Below, piece by piece: positions 9,501-18,380 of a stretch of DNA of 64,000 bases. A model generated the notes under the pieces. The model saw only the letters and a program-made list of their open reading frames with translations. It did no database searches and was not told the origin of the DNA. A program made the translations under genes and the position numbers. The DNA comes from Ardenticatenaceae bacterium (GTDB lineage Bacteria; Chloroflexota; Anaerolineae; Promineifilales; Promineifilaceae): positions 62,001-126,000 of the forward strand of contig JACKBT010000004.1 of the NCBI GenBank assembly GCA_020634415.1. The letters are read 5' to 3'. Each line of letters begins with the position of its first letter. Position 1 is the stretch's first letter.

Positions 9501-10664
9501 GACGAGTATCTGCCCTGGTTGGGCAATGATCATTAAACGGGCAGCGAGATTGGTTTCGTTGCCCAACGCGCCATAGGTACGGCGGGTGCGGCTGCCATAA
9601 GCGCCGACGCGCATCCGCCCGCGGCTGATGCCGATTTGGACGGTTTGAATGTAGTCGAATTCTTGGGCCAGGGAGCGTAGTTCCAAGGCGGCCATGACGG
9701 CGCGTTCGGGATCGTTTTCGTGGGCGATGGGTGCGCCAAAGACGGCGTAGAAGTAGCTGCCTTTGTCGCCCATGGTCAGTTGCAGCAAAAAGCCTTCGTA
9801 ACGGCCGATCACGGCCTGCACCCGCTTTATAAATCCATCCAACTTTTCTCTGGCTGCCTCATCCTCATCATAATCAATGCCGCTGAACTTCATGAACAGG
9901 GGTGTTGTGGAGCGCAGTTCGGTCAGGAACTCGCCTTGTCCTCGTTCCAGCCGTTCATATACGGGGGGTAGCAGCCAGGCGCGGGTGGTTTGGTTGTCGG
10001 GGAGGGCGGGTATGTGCCAGGGCAGGGGGGGGATGGGCTGGTTGGTGGGTTGGGTGACGGCAAAACGGCCGTTTGCCTCTCCCTCACGCCAATCCACGAC
10101 CGTTATAAAGTTTTGCAGCGGCTCAACCAACTCCTGACTGATGAGAACCTCACCTGGTTCGGCCAGATTTTCACCGATTGCCATTCGATCCAACGTGGCT
10201 CCGGCCATTACTTCCAGCAAGCCGTATTGGGGGTCGCCTACCAGCAGCCGCCGGGCGGGACCAGCGGCCAGGGAGACTTTGATGGTAAGGGAAACGGCCG
10301 TTCCCCCTGGTGTGGCAATGGCCTGAAATTGGTTCATGCCATTTTGGATGGCGAAGGCGGCGGCGGCGGCCTGGGGTTGGCGTTGGCCATCAAACCAGCA
10401 GGTGATGGCATCGCCGCTGAAGCCAATGACGCTGCCGCCAAACTGGTGTACTTCGGCGATGATGGCTCCATACACCAGGTTCAGTTGGCGAGCGAGTTCT
10501 TCGGCACCGCGTTGTGGGCCTAGTTGTTGGGCGAGAACGGCCGTTAACGGCGTGAAACCCGAAATATCCGCAAAAAGAGCAACCCCATGCGTGCCTTCCG
10601 GCAACTCCCGCCCCTGCGCCAAAGCCAGCCGACGATCTATCGGCAAATATTCACTTAATCCTCT
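6576..10664 (-). CDS. Class III adenylate/guanylate cyclase-like, AAA ATPase and TPR giant protein
   Basis: Domain order: a cyclase catalytic domain with F-A-D-I-S-G-F-T (first metal Asp near residue 33) and G-F-S-G-D-A-I (second Asp); a second cyclase-like domain that keeps M-G-D-K-G but has F-S-G-I-D where the first metal Asp motif should be, so it is probably inactive; a STAND-type P-loop ATPase with G-E-A-G-I-G-K-S (Walker A) and L-V-L-E-D-A-Q-W (Walker B); and about 500 C-terminal residues of helical TPR-like repeats. Such proteins couple ligand or partner sensing to cyclic nucleotide output. The frame can be extended to a TTG at 10718, but the ATG at 10664 is preferred because it follows a purine-rich GGGAACGGAA and directly precedes the conserved part. 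It precedes and overlaps the MerR gene. It has the same architecture as the gene at 31269-35360. Confidence 0.9.
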   Translation of the reverse strand, partial: RGLSEYLPIDRRLALAQGRELPEGTHGVALFADISGFTPLTAVLAQQLGPQRGAEELARQLNLVYGAIIAEVHQFGGSVIGFSGDAITCWFDGQRQPQAAAAAFAIQNGMNQFQAIATPGGTAVSLTIKVSLAAGPARRLLVGDPQYGLLEVMAGATLDRMAIGENLAEPGEVLISQELVEPLQNFITVVDWREGEANGRFAVTQPTNQPIPPLPWHIPALPDNQTTRAWLLPPVYERLERGQGEFLTELRSTTPLFMKFSGIDYDEDEAAREKLDGFIKRVQAVIGRYEGFLLQLTMGDKGSYFYAVFGAPIAHENDPERAVMAALELRSLAQEFDYIQTVQIGISRGRMRVGAYGSRTRRTYGALGNETNLAARLMIIAQPGQILVTTHVAESVSRAFQLHSLGRLSVKGVADDLPVFAVEARQQGPQLGTLKGRAVTQIVGRIEERGLITAKIEALVQGQGGCLIVEGEAGIGKSRLIAEIPDLVQTADLTYLLGEASAIEQATPYHAWRFIFSQLLSLDIFTEKITGALRQGWQEQVLTFLQQRLPEQLPLAPLLNVLLPLDLPDNELTAQMTGEVRADNTRELLLGILQTAVTPNPLILVLEDAQWLDSASWTLARLAHRNIPALLLILVTRPLTEPYSSEYRQLLQAERTEVLSLNTLPMPDIIQLVCQRLGVAALPQPVINLIQEKAEGHPFFSEELAYALRDAGLIHITDGICQLAPEVDNLDALLPDTIEGVIVSRIDRLPAQTQLTLKVASVIGRIFALRLLTNIYPLESDTPQIKDHLVQLESLDITILETPEPDISYFFRHIITQQVTYNLISFAQRHQLHHVVADWYERNHHDDLASFYPLLAYHWQRAENREKAIDYLAKAGEQALHNNTNQEAVNFFSEALALLGQESEWWQRARWLRYMGTAHYRLGHMQESQRLFQEALALLQEPLPTTTGQLQWGLLRRLWGQIKHRWGGRWLLKTAVNHEKSRLIEAVEVYRVLISIYFITNESDKFLHATLAALNMAERADYPEAMPEGYGTMGIIMGILRRRWADSYFTRAVRIAEELNTPSAIGMAYSRRGVYYSTNGFWRKGLLDYQRGIEAYQLINDQRNTGDCLNFFMRGYYGLGNFPQTIEYATALYTMAQKNGNTQHEAWGLMFEAMARLALGQWQLAANLAEKAQTVLGQNITDTDILCIRGVLANTHLQQGNVPQGLALAQEVRDILLASSPVLAGVGDGYGLALAAYVMVWENKLGGNEVELQQSVAKLCKVLRRFIRTFDPSNSDFVYWQGRHDWLTGAKEKAITQWQTAVTLAQSNERLYAEGRARVLLGRYAPLSQVEQRQQWQRALLCFETMQAAADLAAVRTLLDGA

Positions 10665-10724
10665 CATTTCCGTTCCCGCTGTAAAATAATCAGTGAACGG
10701 TTCCCGGCCGTCTACCAATTACAG

Positions 10725-11114
10725 CTAAAAAAGCCATCCCCCACGCAAACGAATGACTCCCATGATGATGAACAGTAAAGAAACGACCACCACAATGAGA
10801 TTATTGCGGAACTTCTTCTGAGCATCCTCCGATTTGCGCCAGGCCGCTGAGGCATGGGCAATGGCAATGGCAATAAACATTGTCGTCGCATGTTCGATCC
10901 GTGCTCCATTAAACCCGCCCCCAAAAAGCAGAATGATAAGCCCTAGCAAGAAATTTAGATCGAGTAGACCGGTATAACCCGACATCAGCCCCCGATCCAT
11001 CTTTTCATAGGCCATCTTTTGCAGCCAGCCCATGGCAAATTTAACGATGGCAACGAGTGCCACTACTGCTACCAACCAACGAATTAGGCCGTGAATATCA
11101 ATTAATATCTCCAT
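10725..11114 (-). CDS. Small four-helix membrane protein of unknown function
   Basis: 129 residues with four hydrophobic segments (about 10-28, 45-65, 75-92 and 105-122). H8 near the first helix, H75 in H-A-T-T-M-F and H87 in I-A-H-A are histidines close to membrane segments, loosely recalling small cytochrome b561-like or DUF-type membrane proteins, but heme binding is only a guess. The start is supported by a purine-rich GATGAGAAA just upstream. It lies 60 bp upstream of the cyclase gene on the same strand and may share its transcript. I do not recognise a named family. Confidence 0.75.
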   Translation of the reverse strand: MEILIDIHGLIRWLVAVVALVAIVKFAMGWLQKMAYEKMDRGLMSGYTGLLDLNFLLGLIILLFGGGFNGARIEHATTMFIAIAIAHASAAWRKSEDAQKKFRNNLIVVVVSLLFIIMGVIRLRGGWLF

Positions 11115-11264
11115 TTTCTCATCTTCAATTTACTGAACATCTTTGCCGATGTCCAATAAACCCTTTGTTATCATATTACTTAACCAGAATCTGGCGAATT
11201 TTATGTTCCTCTTTGGTGTCTGGGGCGATTTTCTTGGTCTTTAAATAATTGATCGAGTAACAAA

Positions 11265-11312
11265 GTAGAGCGATTTTGCAAATCGCTCGGACGATTTTGT
11301 AAATCGTCCTAC
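11265..11312. repeat. Double-hairpin repeat (type D, copy 1)
   Basis: A 48-bp element running GTAG...CTAC, made of two adjacent stem-loops: AGCGATTTTGCAAATCGCT and GACGATTTTGTAAATCGTC. Other copies lie at 54932-54979 and 59483-59533. Here it sits inside a larger imperfect hairpin whose arms are GATCGAGTAAC (about 11252-11262) and GTTACCCGATT. The rest of the 293-bp spacer 11115-11407 holds nothing else I can support. Confidence 0.75.
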
Positions 11313-11407
11313 ACTCGTTACCCGATTTATTTTTTAATCTGCAACAAAGTCGCCCCACTTTGGAAAATCAAAAAATGCCAGTGTCCAATACTGAATTGAG
11401 GGGAATA

Positions 11408-12742
11408 TTACTGGATTTCCTCATCATCTTCCAAATTGGCTGAATATGGCTCGCATTTCACCAAAACCTTATCTACCCGATTCCCATCCATATCTACTAC
11501 CTCAAAAGTACAATTCTGCCAGATAAAAGTATCGCCCGCTTTGGGAATCTGTCCCAACATTAATACCACAAAGCCCCCCACTGTCTGATAACTCCCCTCC
11601 GCAGGCATCTGGTCAATGGCAAATGCTGTTTTGAAATCATCAATTAGAAGCAGGGCATCAACTAACCACGATCCATCTTCTCGCTGAACCAGTGGCGGAT
11701 CTTCTATTTCTGCTTCGGTAGGAATATCACCTACCAGGGCTTCTAAAAGATCAATCAAGGTGACTAACCCCTCTACCCCGCCAAACTCATCTACTAACAA
11801 ACCAAGATGAATGCCTGTTTCGCGGAACCGCTCTAATGCACTCAGAGCCATCATCGTCTCGGGTAGGAACAGGGGTTCTTGGGCTAACTGGCGCAAATCT
11901 AGTGGCTGCCCTTCCCACAGGGGCGCAATCATGTCTTTGGCTCGCACGACACCAACAACCCGATCCAAATCGCCATCACACACAGGGAAGCGGGAGAAGA
12001 TATTCTCTTCCATTATCTGTTGAATCGTTTCTGGGGGATCGTTGATATCGAGCCAGATTACTTCTGTGCGGGGAGTCATCAAGGCTTCTAATCGCCTGTC
12101 GCCAAAGCGGAAAACACTGTTGACAATGGCTCGTTCCGCTTCTTGAATGGTGCCTGCTTGTACACCCTGGCCTACTAACATTTTTATCTCTTCTTCGGAG
12201 ACGATCTCCTGGTTTGTTTTGGCAACCCCTAATAGTCTTAAAATAACGTCTGTGGAGGTGCTTAGGAGCTGCACAATGGGGGTGGCTACCCAGGAAAGGA
12301 ATTGCATGGGTCTGGCCACGAATAGGGAGACAGATTCGGCGTTTTGCATGCCTAATCGTTTGGGAACCAGTTCACCCACGACGACGGATAGGTAGGTGAT
12401 GGTGCTGACGACTATGATGAGACTGATGGTGTCGCTATAACGGCCGATTCCCGGCACACCCTCTAGCAGTAGGGCTAACTCTTGGGCAATGGTTTTTTCA
12501 CCATAGGCACCCGCCAGAATCCCGATGAGGGTGATCCCAACTTGGACTGTAGACAAGAACCGGTTTGGGTCTTGCATGAGTTTTAAGGCGGCCTTAGCTC
12601 TGCTGCGATAACGGCCGTTTTGGGCCATGCTTTGCAGACGAGTTCTTTTCGCCGATATGATAGCAATCTCGGACATAGCAAAAAGACCGTTCAGCAAAAT
12701 TAACAAGAAAACCAAAAATAGTGGCAGCCAAATAGTAGACAT
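11408..12742 (-). CDS. CNNM/CorC-HlyC family transporter or hemolysin-like protein, paralogue 1
   Basis: Domain order is DUF21/CNNM with about four membrane helices (residues 1-200), a CBS pair (about 205-340; the linker contains V-M/L-M-T-P-R-T-E) and a CorC_HlyC domain at the C-terminus (about 355-440). The family is implicated in Mg2+ and Co2+ transport or efflux at the inner membrane. The start was set at ATG 12742, preceded by GAGAGGAAGT at good spacing, rather than a TTG four codons upstream. This is the last of three paralogues in a row; it lies 83 bp downstream of paralogue 2. 444 residues, normal for the family. Confidence 0.92.
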   Translation of the reverse strand: MSTIWLPLFLVFLLILLNGLFAMSEIAIISAKRTRLQSMAQNGRYRSRAKAALKLMQDPNRFLSTVQVGITLIGILAGAYGEKTIAQELALLLEGVPGIGRYSDTISLIIVVSTITYLSVVVGELVPKRLGMQNAESVSLFVARPMQFLSWVATPIVQLLSTSTDVILRLLGVAKTNQEIVSEEEIKMLVGQGVQAGTIQEAERAIVNSVFRFGDRRLEALMTPRTEVIWLDINDPPETIQQIMEENIFSRFPVCDGDLDRVVGVVRAKDMIAPLWEGQPLDLRQLAQEPLFLPETMMALSALERFRETGIHLGLLVDEFGGVEGLVTLIDLLEALVGDIPTEAEIEDPPLVQREDGSWLVDALLLIDDFKTAFAIDQMPAEGSYQTVGGFVVLMLGQIPKAGDTFIWQNCTFEVVDMDGNRVDKVLVKCEPYSANLEDDEEIQ

Positions 12743-12825
12743 ACTTCCTCTCAATAGCCCTTGTGCCTCAAACCAGTCTGTAACGCACGGCTATTTGCTG
12801 TTAGAAAATGCGCTTTTGTCCCTTC

Positions 12826-14268
12826 TCAGGAGATTGGTTTATCTTCTTTGGGTGTCGGGTATTCAATACAGACACGGGCCACAGCACGGTCATCTACCGC
12901 CAAAACCCGCAGCTTAACCCAGAAATTATAGGTAACTTCATCGCCCACCTGAGGTGGCCGTCCTAACTTGGCAATTACCAGCCCCCCCACCGTCTCTACA
13001 TCTGGTAAATCCTCTTCATTACCCCAAAAACCCTCATCAAAATCATCTACCAGATAATCCCCATTCACCTCAATAACACCAGGTGAAATTTGCACATACG
13101 GCTCCTTCTCCTGATCAAATTCATCACGCACCTCGCCCACCACCTCTTCCACCAAATCTTCAAGCGTTACAATGCCCGCCATGCCGCCAAACTCATCCAG
13201 CACAATAGCCATATGCAGCTTGTCTCGCTTAAAAGCGGCCAACAAGTGCTCCACTGGATAATCCTCCGGTACGGCGGGAATATCCCGACGCAGCAGCAGA
13301 TCAATATCAAACGGCCCTTCCGACTTGATGGTATGATGCACCAAATCTTTCAGGTGCAAAATACCAACGATGTGATCGCGGTCGCCTTCGTAGACGGGGA
13401 AGCGGCTGTGCCCGCTGTTGATGACTAATTTCAGAAGAGAATCATACTCAATATCATGGGGCACAGCCTCCACCTTGCGGCGTGGGGTCATTACCTGTTC
13501 CACTACCCGGTCACTAAACTCGAAGATGTTTTGAATCATCTCTTGCTCCTCTTCATTGAGCAAGCCACCTTCGGCACTTTCGGCAACCAACAGCTCGATC
13601 TCTTCGGGTGATAGAACCCGCGCATGACCTTCGGCTGGGGGGATGCGGAACAGATGGAGCAGAGCTACCCCAATTTTGTTTAATACTTTGACGGGATAGT
13701 ACAGTATCCAGTGGGAAATGAGGTGCATGGGTTGGGATAAACGGAGGGACATTGTGGCAGCATCGGTGAGGGCCAGTGATTTAGGAACCATCTCGCCCAC
13801 GACAACGTGGAGATAGGTTAACAGGCCAATGGCGATGTAATAACCCAGGGTCGCTACTAATTCTTCTGAAGGCTCGAACCATAGACGAGCCAGATAGGGT
13901 TCGATGAAGTGGGCAATTTGGGGTTCCCCATACATGGCCAGGCCGATAGAAGCCAGGGTGATGCCCAATTGGGCAGTGGCGATGTAACTGTCTTGTTCGG
14001 AACGTGATTCGACGACGTGCAGCACGGCCCCGGCATGGCCGTTTCCCTCATCGGCCATTTGCTCTAGTTGGGTGGGACGCACGCCGATAATGGCAAATTC
14101 AGCAGCGACGAACACGCCGTTGAGCAGGACTAGAATAAGAATGATGACGAGGGCAATGAGTAAGGTGGTGACGGAGTTGGTGTGCTGCTCTTGGGCGGCA
14201 ACGGCCGTTCTCGATAACACCACCCCCAAACCAGGCAAAGTCAGGGCCAAAAAAACCAACTTATTCAT
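12826..14268 (-). CDS. CNNM/CorC-HlyC family protein, paralogue 2
   Basis: 480 residues. Begins with a signal-like hydrophobic segment (M-N-K-L-V-F-L-A-L), then a second helix leading into DUF21/CNNM with V-F-V-A-A-E-F-A; the CBS pair starts around V-M-T-P-R-R-K and the CorC_HlyC domain lies at the C-terminus (Y-L-V-D-D-F). The extra N-terminal helix distinguishes it from its two neighbours. ATG 14268 is chosen because it follows GGAGGT and because the start overlaps the stop of paralogue 3 by 8 bp (ATGAATAA), a sign of coupled translation. Confidence 0.92.
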   Translation of the reverse strand: MNKLVFLALTLPGLGVVLSRTAVAAQEQHTNSVTTLLIALVIILILVLLNGVFVAAEFAIIGVRPTQLEQMADEGNGHAGAVLHVVESRSEQDSYIATAQLGITLASIGLAMYGEPQIAHFIEPYLARLWFEPSEELVATLGYYIAIGLLTYLHVVVGEMVPKSLALTDAATMSLRLSQPMHLISHWILYYPVKVLNKIGVALLHLFRIPPAEGHARVLSPEEIELLVAESAEGGLLNEEEQEMIQNIFEFSDRVVEQVMTPRRKVEAVPHDIEYDSLLKLVINSGHSRFPVYEGDRDHIVGILHLKDLVHHTIKSEGPFDIDLLLRRDIPAVPEDYPVEHLLAAFKRDKLHMAIVLDEFGGMAGIVTLEDLVEEVVGEVRDEFDQEKEPYVQISPGVIEVNGDYLVDDFDEGFWGNEEDLPDVETVGGLVIAKLGRPPQVGDEVTYNFWVKLRVLAVDDRAVARVCIEYPTPKEDKPIS

Positions 14269-15649
14269 GCTCCGATACCTCCCACTCCGTAAACGGCTCA
14301 TCGCCATCCGATGGCGGCAGTTGCAAAGAAATCTCCGACACCCCTAAATCCTCCATCGTTTCCACACGAATAACCGTTTCACCAACAGCTACCTCATCCC
14401 CCTCTTCGGGGGCACGCCCCAATTCACTAAACACCAACCCACTCAGCGTATCCGCTTCATCGGGCAGTTCCAGCTCCAAATATTCATTAACATCACTCAC
14501 CAGCAAGTCGCCCCGCAGATAAATCCGCCCCTCGGTGTCTTTAGAGAACAACGCCATTTCCTCGTCAAACTCATCTTGCAATTCCCCAAAAACCTCCTCA
14601 ATGAGGTCCTCAAACGTAATCAACCCTTCTGTGCCACCATACTCATCAAACACAATCGCCAGATATTTGCGGCGGGCGTTGAGCTTTTCCCAAACTTCCG
14701 CTGCCAGCAGCGTCTCCGGTACATACATCACTTCACGAATAATGTCCTTAATGTCGGTTTTACCCTCCACATGCAGCCGAAACAGGTCTTTAATATGCAC
14801 AAAGCCGATGATATTGTCTATTGAGTCTCGATAAACAGGAATACGGGTAAACCCATCGTCAATTGCCATGTGCAAGATGTCTTGAACGGTAGAGTTGGCG
14901 GGAGCGGCCGTTAATTTGGTGCGATGCAGCATGACCTGTCGTGCCGTTAATTCGCGCAGCCGAAAAGCATTGCGCAGCATCAGCCGCTCTCGATCATCCA
15001 GAAGGCCGCCTTCATGACTTTCTGTCACCAGCAGTTCAATTTCTTCGGGAGAATGGGCATGGGAATGTTTTTCCACCTGATGGCCCATCAAACGCAAAAT
15101 CAGGTTGCCACTGCCGTTGAACAGGGCGATGAAGGGGGTTAACAGCCAGCGTGAAACGCGCATGGGTATGACGACGGCCAGGGCTACCACTTCTGGGTAT
15201 TGAATGGCAACGGATTTGGGGAAGAGTTCGCCCATGATGACTTGCAGGGTGGTGATGAGGATGAGGACGAAGGTGATGGCGATGGATTGAGCGGCCGTTT
15301 CCGCAGCGGCCGTATTCCCATTCTCAAACAGCCCCCAGGCCGACAACTGCTCCAGCAGCGCCAAAATGGGGTTTACCAACAGCGTCGCAATGCGATCCTG
15401 CCCATAAGCACCAACCACCAGGGAAGAAATCGTGATGCCCACCTGGCAGGTTGCCACATAATTATCCAGCAATTTGCTGTTTTCCATGATAGGCAGCAGC
15501 AGTTGGGCCATACGGTTGCCCTGCCCAGCCATCTGGCTAATGCGGGTACGGCGCGATGATACCGTAGCGAACTCGGCCGCTACATACAAAGCGTTAAAAA
15601 AGATCATCAAAGCGACAACAGCAATAATTGTGAGGATTGTGAAAAACAT
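14261..15649 (-). CDS. CNNM/CorC-HlyC family protein, paralogue 3 (first of the operon)
   Basis: 462 residues with DUF21/CNNM (helices near 5-25, 60-80, 100-150), CBS pair (from about V-M-L-H-R-T-K) and C-terminal CorC_HlyC domain (Y-L-R-G-D-L-L-V-S-D). The central conserved I-E-L-L-V-T-E-S is present in all three paralogues. It is the promoter-proximal gene of the three-gene set, overlapping paralogue 2. All three appear intact, so the triplication is not simply decaying. Confidence 0.92.
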   Translation of the reverse strand: MFFTILTIIAVVALMIFFNALYVAAEFATVSSRRTRISQMAGQGNRMAQLLLPIMENSKLLDNYVATCQVGITISSLVVGAYGQDRIATLLVNPILALLEQLSAWGLFENGNTAAAETAAQSIAITFVLILITTLQVIMGELFPKSVAIQYPEVVALAVVIPMRVSRWLLTPFIALFNGSGNLILRLMGHQVEKHSHAHSPEEIELLVTESHEGGLLDDRERLMLRNAFRLRELTARQVMLHRTKLTAAPANSTVQDILHMAIDDGFTRIPVYRDSIDNIIGFVHIKDLFRLHVEGKTDIKDIIREVMYVPETLLAAEVWEKLNARRKYLAIVFDEYGGTEGLITFEDLIEEVFGELQDEFDEEMALFSKDTEGRIYLRGDLLVSDVNEYLELELPDEADTLSGLVFSELGRAPEEGDEVAVGETVIRVETMEDLGVSEISLQLPPSDGDEPFTEWEVSEHE

Positions 15650-16077
15650 CTGGCTATAGGTTTTTAATTAGGGGATACAGGTTGCAAGATACCCTCCGCT
15701 GAGGCAGCAGGTGACAGTCATCACAGAACCGCTGCTGATAGGCGAGTGTATCTTACTTTCTATGAGTTTAGGGTAATGGATATACAAAAAGCGTTGAGGC
15801 TCAGGCTCAGGAGGCTCAGAATGCGATTCGGTCAATGCTCCCCCTGATAAGAGGTAACTTGTGTTCTGTTGAATTTTGCAGTGGACATGAAAATTTTAAC
15901 TCTGACGGCCGTTTACGGCAGTGTCTAAAAAATTATAGAACAGCGGTGATAATTGGTCAAACGGCCGTTGTTGGGCATAATAAGAGAGAATTAATATCAA
16001 TTGCCTCGTTTTATATTGGAGACTAGAGACTGGAGACTATTTTTCGAGCCAATCTCTAATTTCCAATCTCCAAGCCC
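15650..16077. other. Divergent spacer between CNNM operon and GH13_18 gene
   Basis: 428 bp without a convincing gene. It must contain promoters for both directions, but I see no clear consensus pair. It holds two exact ACGGCCGT palindromes (15905-15912 and 15961-15968) and a heptad hairpin at 16018-16073 that ends 4 bp before the next ATG. A possible 63-codon frame here is built over the palindromes and has no family features. Confidence 0.6.
16018..16073. repeat. Heptad hairpin (type F, copy 1)
   Basis: Left arm GGAGACT-AGAGACT-GGAGACT, loop ATTTTTCGAGCC, right arm AATCTCT-AATTTCC-AATCTCC. The arms are built from exact 7-nt units. Further copies are listed at 30353, 35426, 40806, 49595, 54260, 55104, 59585 and 61447. 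Here it lies in the leader immediately before the GH13_18 start codon. Confidence 0.8.
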
Positions 16078-17823
16078 ATGCTAGAAGAACAACTCTTAGA
16101 CCAATTAATCTTTGTCTACGGTGAGGAACAAGGCCAGGTTGCGGCCGAAGCCCTTTTTGGCATGTTGCAGCAATTCAAAGCCCAGCATCCCCAACTGCGG
16201 CAAAAGGGAGACGGCCGTTTCAGCCAAAAAGATGCCATCCTCATCACCTATGGCGACATGATACAAGAGCGCATCGCCCCACCTCTCTACTCTCTCAGCA
16301 CCTTCCTGCGCCGCCATCTTGCCCAAAAAATCAACACCGTCCACATCCTCCCCTTCTACCCCTACTCCTCTGACGACGGCTTCTCAGTCATAGATTACCA
16401 GGCCGTCAACCCCGACCTGGGCAGTTGGCAAGATGTGGCCCGCATCGGCCAAAATTTCCGCCTCATGGTTGATGCCGTCATCAACCACATCTCCAGCCAA
16501 AGCAACTGGTTCCAGGCTTTCCTGGCCGATGATCCCCAATACCGCAGCTACTTCCTTACAGTTGATCCTGATGTGAATCTATCGGCAGTTTTCCGCCCCC
16601 GCGCCTTGCCCCTGCTCACGCCCTATGAAACGGCCGTTGGCCTCAAGCACGTCTGGACAACCTTCAGCCCCGACCAAATAGACCTCAACTACGCCAATCC
16701 CAACCTGCTCCTCGATGTGATAGACACCCTCCTGTTTTACGTCGCCCAGGGAGCCGAACTCATCCGGCTCGATGCCATCGCCTTCATGTGGAAGCAGATC
16801 GGCACCAACTGCATCCATCTACCCCAAACCCATCGTCTCATCCAACTCATGCGCACCGTCCTCGATATGGTCGCCCCCCACGTCGTCCTCATCACCGAAA
16901 CCAACGTCCCCCACGACCAAAACATCTCCTATTTTGGCGATGGCAGCAACGAGGCCCAAATGGTCTACAACTTCACCCTGCCCCCACTCACCCTCCACGC
17001 CTTCCATACTGGCAAGGCCACCCATCTTTCCCAATGGGCCGAAACCCTCACGCTGCCTTCTGATAAAGTCACCTTCTTCAACTTCCTGGCTTCACATGAT
17101 GGCATTGGCCTGCTGCCCGCTTCCGAAATCCTCCACAGCCGCGAAATTCGGGCGATGGCTGAACGGGTTCAGGCTTTAGGTGGCTACGTCTCCTACAAAA
17201 ACAACCCAGATGGCTCGCGCAGCCCTTACGAACTCAACATCAATTACCTCGATGCCCTCGGCGATCCTGCCGTCTCTCAAGAATCGGTGGAGCAAGTGGC
17301 TCAACGTTTTTTGGCTTCACAGGCAATTATGCTGGCGCTGCGTGGTGTGCCGGGTATCTATTTGCACAGTTTGTTTGGCTCGCGGGGCTGGCCGGAAGGG
17401 GTGGCAGAAAGCGGCCGTTATCGCACCATCAACCGCCAAAAATTAGACCGGCAGCAGGTGGAGCTTGAACTGGCAAACCCCCGTTCGCTGCGCTATTTTG
17501 TCTTTTATGACTATTTGCAACTGCTGCGCCACCGTACCCAAGAACCTGCCTTCCATCCGCAGGGCGGGCAACAGGTGATTCATTGTCATGAAGCGGTTTT
17601 TGCTCTGCTGCGCAGTTCGGTAGACGGCCGTTCCCACATCCTCTGCCTCCACAACGTCGCCAACGAACTCCTAGACATCTACCTCGACCTGAGCGATCTT
17701 CCCCTCGCCAACACCCCCAACTTCACCGACCTCATCACCAACCAAACCTACACCCCCCACGACGACCACCACCTCATCCTCACCCTCGAACCCTATCAAG
17801 TCGTCTGGCTCAAAGCGGCGTAG
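16078..17823 (+). CDS. GH13_18 sucrose-phosphorylase-like glycosidase, probably glucosylglycerate phosphorylase
   Basis: 581 residues of the GH13 alpha-amylase fold. Visible: H-I-L-P-F-Y-P-Y-S-S-D-D-G-F-S near residue 95, D-A-V-I-N-H in conserved region I, I-R-L-D-A-I-A-F with the nucleophile Asp near 232, I-T-E-T-N-V with the acid/base Glu near 274, and A-S-H-D-G-I-G with the transition-state Asp. The F-M-W-K-x-x-G-T-x-C segment and length fit the glucosylglycerate phosphorylase branch better than true sucrose phosphorylase; that assignment is by recollection of the family. The enzyme would split an alpha-glucoside with phosphate to glucose 1-phosphate in the cytoplasm; no signal peptide. 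Substrate choice remains uncertain. Confidence 0.9.
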   Translation: MLEEQLLDQLIFVYGEEQGQVAAEALFGMLQQFKAQHPQLRQKGDGRFSQKDAILITYGDMIQERIAPPLYSLSTFLRRHLAQKINTVHILPFYPYSSDDGFSVIDYQAVNPDLGSWQDVARIGQNFRLMVDAVINHISSQSNWFQAFLADDPQYRSYFLTVDPDVNLSAVFRPRALPLLTPYETAVGLKHVWTTFSPDQIDLNYANPNLLLDVIDTLLFYVAQGAELIRLDAIAFMWKQIGTNCIHLPQTHRLIQLMRTVLDMVAPHVVLITETNVPHDQNISYFGDGSNEAQMVYNFTLPPLTLHAFHTGKATHLSQWAETLTLPSDKVTFFNFLASHDGIGLLPASEILHSREIRAMAERVQALGGYVSYKNNPDGSRSPYELNINYLDALGDPAVSQESVEQVAQRFLASQAIMLALRGVPGIYLHSLFGSRGWPEGVAESGRYRTINRQKLDRQQVELELANPRSLRYFVFYDYLQLLRHRTQEPAFHPQGGQQVIHCHEAVFALLRSSVDGRSHILCLHNVANELLDIYLDLSDLPLANTPNFTDLITNQTYTPHDDHHLILTLEPYQVVWLKAA

Positions 17824-17831
17824 TTAATGAG

Positions 17832-17861
17832 GAGATTGGCAATCTTCAATCGCCCAATCTC
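17832..17861. terminator. Possible bidirectional terminator hairpin between convergent genes
   Basis: GAGATTGG (17832-17839) pairs with CCAATCTC (17854-17861) over a 14-nt loop, followed by a T-rich GCTTTATTC. It lies in the 41-bp gap between converging genes. The stem is short, so terminator strength is uncertain; it also resembles a minimal heptad-type hairpin. Confidence 0.4.
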
Positions 17862-17864
17862 GCT

Positions 17865-18197
17865 TTATTCTGTCCAGTCCGCTCCATCATAGTAGCGCGT
17901 TCCGCGATGCCCCTGGCGCGGAATGGGCACAGCCAGCCGCTCACCGGGGCAGTTCACCATCACCAATGTGCGCGGTTTCCCTGAATCTGGGTTCACCGCT
18001 CCGCCAATTAGCTCCTTAATTTGCAGCCGCCCCACCAACTCGTCATTGAAAATCGTGTACACATAATCCCCCACCTTCAGGCGTGAGGGCTTCCCCGCCA
18101 TATGAAACTCAAACTCCGATAGTGACCCATCATATAGGGCCTCTACCTCTTCAAACCCACGCTGCGCCGGAATCGTCTTCGTAATGCCAAAACTCAT
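17865..18197 (-). CDS. Conserved-looking small protein of unknown function
   Basis: 110 residues, soluble, no cysteine pairs of note. The middle has a beta-rich stretch (K-V-G-D-Y-V-Y-T-I-F, then V-G-R-L-Q-I-K-E-L) that could be a small beta-barrel, but no family is recognised. ATG 18197 is preferred to the GTG two codons earlier because AAGGAAG lies seven bases upstream. Normal codon use for the region suggests it is a real gene. It converges with the GH13_18 gene. Confidence 0.65.
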   Translation of the reverse strand: MSFGITKTIPAQRGFEEVEALYDGSLSEFEFHMAGKPSRLKVGDYVYTIFNDELVGRLQIKELIGGAVNPDSGKPRTLVMVNCPGERLAVPIPRQGHRGTRYYDGADWTE

Positions 18198-18380
18198 AAC
18201 CACACTTCCTTCTTAATACGCTGCTAAAAAAGAAGTTCAACTTTTTCTTAACAGTTCAACGCCCTCATCGGCCAAAAGTTGATCTTCTAAAACCTACTTA
18301 ACTATTTTACTCTTGTGCAAGGTTCACCCATTATAACAAGAGGGCACCACCTCGCACTGTTAAATTTGTTGTGTATCATT

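Noticed and set aside
12767..12825. Long frames on the opposite strand of many genes
   Set aside because: They mirror the real genes because of high GC and biased codons; none has an independent ribosome site with family motifs.
15835..16026. 63-codon frame in the spacer before the GH13_18 gene
   Set aside because: It spans two ACGGCCGT copies and shows no codon bias or motifs like its neighbours.
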